A stretch of 64,000 nt of DNA from Endozoicomonas euniceicola. Its GTDB lineage: Bacteria > Pseudomonadota > Gammaproteobacteria > Pseudomonadales > Endozoicomonadaceae. The notes beneath the pieces are model-generated. The model was not told where the DNA came from, did not search any database, and saw only the letters and a list, made by a program, of their open reading frames with translations. The position numbers and the translations under genes were made by a program. Every line of letters starts with the position of its first letter. Position 1 is the first letter of the stretch. Below are positions 61,550-64,000 of this stretch, piece after piece. The stretch lies in the NCBI RefSeq assembly GCF_025562755.1, contig NZ_CP103300.1, positions 5,706,501 to 5,770,500 on the forward strand, in the 5' to 3' direction.

Positions 61550-62620
61550 CTACTGAACGCGCTTGCGGCCCGGCAGGATGTCTTTCAACTTGTCATGCAT
61601 GGCGCGTAGAGTGTTTTCGGTTGTCTCCCAGTCGATGCAGGCATCAGTCACAGAAACGCCATACTCCATGTTGTCGCTGATTTTCTGAGCTCCCCAGCCA
61701 ATATTGCTCTCTACCATCAGGCCAACAATAGACTCATTGCCTTCTATAATCTGGTTGGCGACATTTTCCAGAACCAGGGGTTGCAGACCGGGATCTTTGT
61801 TAGAGTTGGCATGGGAGCAGTCCACCATTATATTGGGTTCGATACCGGCTTTATGCAGTTCCTGTTCACAGATAGCCACACTGACGGAATCATAATTTGG
61901 CTTGCCGCCTCCACCACGAAGAACAACGTGGCCATAAGGATTACCCTTGGTTCGGGTAACTGCTACCTGACCATTGCCGCTTATACCCAGAAAACGGTGG
62001 GGTTTTGATACCGAGTTCAGCGCATTGATGGCGACTTCCAGGCTACCATCGGTACCGTTTTTGAAGCCAACCGCAGAAGACAGACCGCTGGCCATTTCAC
62101 GATGGGTCTGTGATTCTGTTGTACGTGCGCCAATAGCTGACCATGCCACCAGGTCCTGTAGGTATTGTGGAGAAATCGGGTCTAAAGCTTCCGTTGCGGT
62201 TGGCATACCTATCTCGGCAACATCCATCAGGAGTCGCCTGCCAATATGAAGACCATCAGCAATTTTAAATGAGTCATTCAGGTAAGGGTCGTTAATAAGG
62301 CCCTTCCAGCCCACGGTGGTTCGTGGTTTTTCAAAATAGACCCGCATTACCAGATACAGTGTATCACCCACTTCTTCACTGAGGGCTTTCAGGCGCTGCG
62401 CATAATCCAGCGCCGCATCGACGTCGTGAATTGAGCAGGGGCCAATAACAATAAACAGCCGGTGATCTTTACCGTCGATAATATTCCGAATCACCTGGCG
62501 ACCTTCGAAAACCGTGCGGGCCGCAGCCTCACTCACGGGTATTTCCTGCTTAAGCAGCTCTGGAGTAACCAGTACTTCCTGGGATTCAATATTAAGGTTT
62601 TCAATAGGTAATGCGGTCAT
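61550..62620 (-). CDS. DAHP synthase (AroF/G/H type)
   Basis: A 356-residue first enzyme of the shikimate pathway, joining phosphoenolpyruvate and erythrose 4-phosphate. Motifs: IGPCSIHD (metal Cys), RVYFEKPRTTVGWKGL (phosphate/PEP loop), GARTTESQTHR, and the metal-site DCSHANSNKDP. Type I-alpha length. Feedback specificity (Phe, Tyr or Trp) cannot be decided confidently; a TyrR-box candidate upstream favours Tyr or Phe control. It is a single gene; the 3' end is near a palindromic repeat. Confidence 0.93.
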   Translation of the reverse strand: MTALPIENLNIESQEVLVTPELLKQEIPVSEAAARTVFEGRQVIRNIIDGKDHRLFIVIGPCSIHDVDAALDYAQRLKALSEEVGDTLYLVMRVYFEKPRTTVGWKGLINDPYLNDSFKIADGLHIGRRLLMDVAEIGMPTATEALDPISPQYLQDLVAWSAIGARTTESQTHREMASGLSSAVGFKNGTDGSLEVAINALNSVSKPHRFLGISGNGQVAVTRTKGNPYGHVVLRGGGGKPNYDSVSVAICEQELHKAGIEPNIMVDCSHANSNKDPGLQPLVLENVANQIIEGNESIVGLMVESNIGWGAQKISDNMEYGVSVTDACIDWETTENTLRAMHDKLKDILPGRKRVQ

Positions 62621-62781
62621 AATGCTCTAAGTCCGGGGCTTTTATCTTTTTTACTCCCTTACAAGGGGGCTAGGTACCGGCCAATCAGTCAGTGTGTCTG
62701 ATGACAGTAAAATTGACATGGATTAGCGGTGGATCGTCACTGTAATTCATGTGGGAGGATGGCTGCAACTTTTTCTGAGAA

Positions 62782-62799
62782 GGTAAACTGCATTTTACT
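62782..62799 (-). promoter_or_regulatory. Candidate TyrR box upstream of DAHP synthase
   Basis: GGTAAACTGCATTTTACT fits TGTAAA-N6-TTTACA at 10 of 12 fixed positions. It lies about 160 bp before the DAHP synthase start, which is far for an operator, so direct regulation is uncertain. Confidence 0.35.
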
Positions 62800-62830
62800 T
62801 AAACAACCCCGTTTCACTGCACTGTAACCG

Positions 62831-63601
62831 TTAAACCAGATATCGAATACCAAGAACGAGAAGGACGCTGGCAAGAATGATCCTCATGGCCTTATCTGGC
62901 AGATGTCGTCCAATGCGGGAGCCCAGATAAACAGCAGGTAGTGACCCGACGAGCAAGGCGCCAAGCAGGGCAAAATCAACATTGCCCAGCCAGATATGCC
63001 CAATTCCGGCTACCAGTGTTAACGGAACCGCATGGGCTATATCAGTACCTACGACTTTTACAGAAGACAATTTCGGGTAGAGGATAAGCAGTATGGCTGT
63101 ACCCAGTGCTCCGGCACCGACGGATGAAAGTGTCACGAGAAGGCCCAGAAGTGCGCCCATTATAACGGTCATTTTCAAACGTTGCTGATCAGACCACTGC
63201 ACATTATCTCCGAATGATATTGAAAGCAGCCGGTTGCGAAAGAAAAGTACTATAGCTGTCAAAGTAAGCATAAAACCAAGGCAGGTTGTTAAGATCAGGC
63301 TATAATAATCGCTCCCGGCAAACATGTATTTCAGGGTGACAACGGTCGCGATGGTAGTAGGAATACTGCCTGCACACATGGCTTTGACCAGTAACCAGTC
63401 CACGCTTTTCTGGCGGTGATGTGTCAGCACTCCACTGCCTTTGGTCAACGCGGCATACATAAGGTCGGTACCGATGGCGATATGCGCCGGGAAACCAAAA
63501 ACGAGCAGTAGCGGCGTCATCAATGACCCGCCTCCGATACCGGTTAAACCGACTGCAAATCCCACACTGGCACCTGCTGAAATGTAGAGTAATGCGTCCA
63601 T
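62831..63601 (-). CDS. TauE/SafE-family membrane permease
   Basis: A 256-residue inner-membrane protein with about eight helices. The N-terminal ASVGFAVGLTGIGGGSLMTPL and the repeated GSLPAVYLGSRIG in the second half are the two inverted TauE/SafE repeats (DUF81). Members export or import sulfite, sulfoacetate or related anions. It is divergent from cysB, the sulfur regulator, 200 bp away, so a role in sulfur-compound transport is probable. There is no signal peptide other than the first helix. Confidence 0.85.
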   Translation of the reverse strand: MDALLYISAGASVGFAVGLTGIGGGSLMTPLLLVFGFPAHIAIGTDLMYAALTKGSGVLTHHRQKSVDWLLVKAMCAGSIPTTIATVVTLKYMFAGSDYYSLILTTCLGFMLTLTAIVLFFRNRLLSISFGDNVQWSDQQRLKMTVIMGALLGLLVTLSSVGAGALGTAILLILYPKLSSVKVVGTDIAHAVPLTLVAGIGHIWLGNVDFALLGALLVGSLPAVYLGSRIGRHLPDKAMRIILASVLLVLGIRYLV

Positions 63602-63800
63602 GAAATATGGTCTAAAGTTATAAGTAGCTCAGGCGATGTTTGAAATCATGATATTAAATGCATGATTTGCTGGTAACTGTAGCGACCGGCTTGTATTCTT
63701 GGAAGTAATTAAATGCTATTCGCTTATGCCGTGTAGTACTAAGAATGCAAAATAACTTTCTCACGCTATAGGTTTTAGTAAGCTTGACCGGAGGCCATAA

Positions 63801-64000
63801 ATGAAGCTGCAACAACTGCGCTATATCTGGGAGGTCGCTCATCATGATCTCAATGTTTCAGCCACAGCGCAGAGCCTTTACACTTCCCAGCCCGGTATCA
63901 GTAAACAGATTCGACTACTTGAAGATGAACTTGGTGTTGAAGTGTTTGCCCGAAGTGGCAAGCATTTAACGCGAATCACGCCAGCAGGCGAAAAAATCAT
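63801..64000 (+). CDS. cysB: LysR-type regulator CysB, 3' end outside window
   Basis: The first 66 residues of a LysR-family regulator, continuing past the right edge. MKLQQLRYIWEVAHHDLNVS, TAQSLYTSQPGISKQIRLLE and FARSGKHLTRITPAGEK match E. coli CysB closely (the helix-turn-helix). CysB activates sulfate assimilation and cysteine synthesis genes when N-acetylserine accumulates; the related Cbl is an alternative. GGAGG lies 9 bp before the ATG. The divergent TauE/SafE gene and cysK in this window are plausible targets. Confidence 0.88.
   Translation, partial: MKLQQLRYIWEVAHHDLNVSATAQSLYTSQPGISKQIRLLEDELGVEVFARSGKHLTRITPAGEKI

Overview
The window looks like chromosome of a marine, host-associated gammaproteobacterium of the Oceanospirillales, most like Endozoicomonas. 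This rests on gene content (TmcA, Gsk, FabY-type ketoacyl synthase, CysB, SdaA/SdaC, a Tus-family protein) mixed with lineage-specific secreted proteins and eukaryote-like domains (a RING finger, ankyrin repeats). I could not run a database search, so the genus is an inference.

Layout. 0-2.5 kb: an AT-rich pair, a RING-finger protein cut by the left edge and a multi-pass membrane protein. 2.5-12.1 kb: housekeeping genes (glutamine amidotransferase, DUF599 protein, htpG behind a sigma-32-like promoter, menB, sdaC-sdaA) interrupted by one AT-rich secreted protein. 12.5-16.5 kb: a protein with a possible Cys-His-Asp triad, then a four-gene operon (retropepsin-like protease, DUF2796-like secreted protein, ABC ATPase, FtsX-like permease). 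16.5-25.1 kb: tRNA-Pro(GGG), ppiA, tmcA, grxA, pdxH-tus, gsk and two small secreted proteins. 25.3-35.3 kb: aldehyde dehydrogenase, lipoprotein M16 protease, a large secreted protein, 3-hydroxyisobutyryl-CoA hydrolase, deoxynucleoside kinase, and a secreted CtlX-like hydrolase followed by a 31-residue lipoprotein. 35.3-42 kb: feoABC behind a Fur-box candidate, a methyltransferase/GlxA-like regulator pair, fabY. 42-45.7 kb: two tandem secreted paralogs that share an almost identical 235-bp 3' end. 45.8-54.4 kb: DUF4139 protein, sirtuin, NCS1 permease, cysK, an ammonium transporter fused to a histidine-kinase-like module lacking its phospho-acceptor histidine, and a QmcA/NfeD pair. 54.6-64 kb: secreted ankyrin protein, hmgA-fahA, potassium channel, greB, DAHP synthase, TauE/SafE permease and the start of cysB.

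Functional threads. Sulfur and serine metabolism recur (sdaC/sdaA, cysK, TauE, cysB). Iron uptake (feoABC) and tyrosine catabolism (hmgA-fahA) form compact operons. Several AT-rich genes encode exported proteins of no recognised family and are candidates for host interaction.

Two repeat families lie between genes. Five two-armed arrays of 7-bp units (GGCTATT-like, then AGCCAAC-like) lie near 3.4, 21.1, 40.0, 47.3 and 60.2 kb. Three palindromic elements with a GGCGGGGATCCACT-like core lie near 23.6, 33.2 and 61.5 kb. I saw no CRISPR array, prophage, transposase or rRNA.
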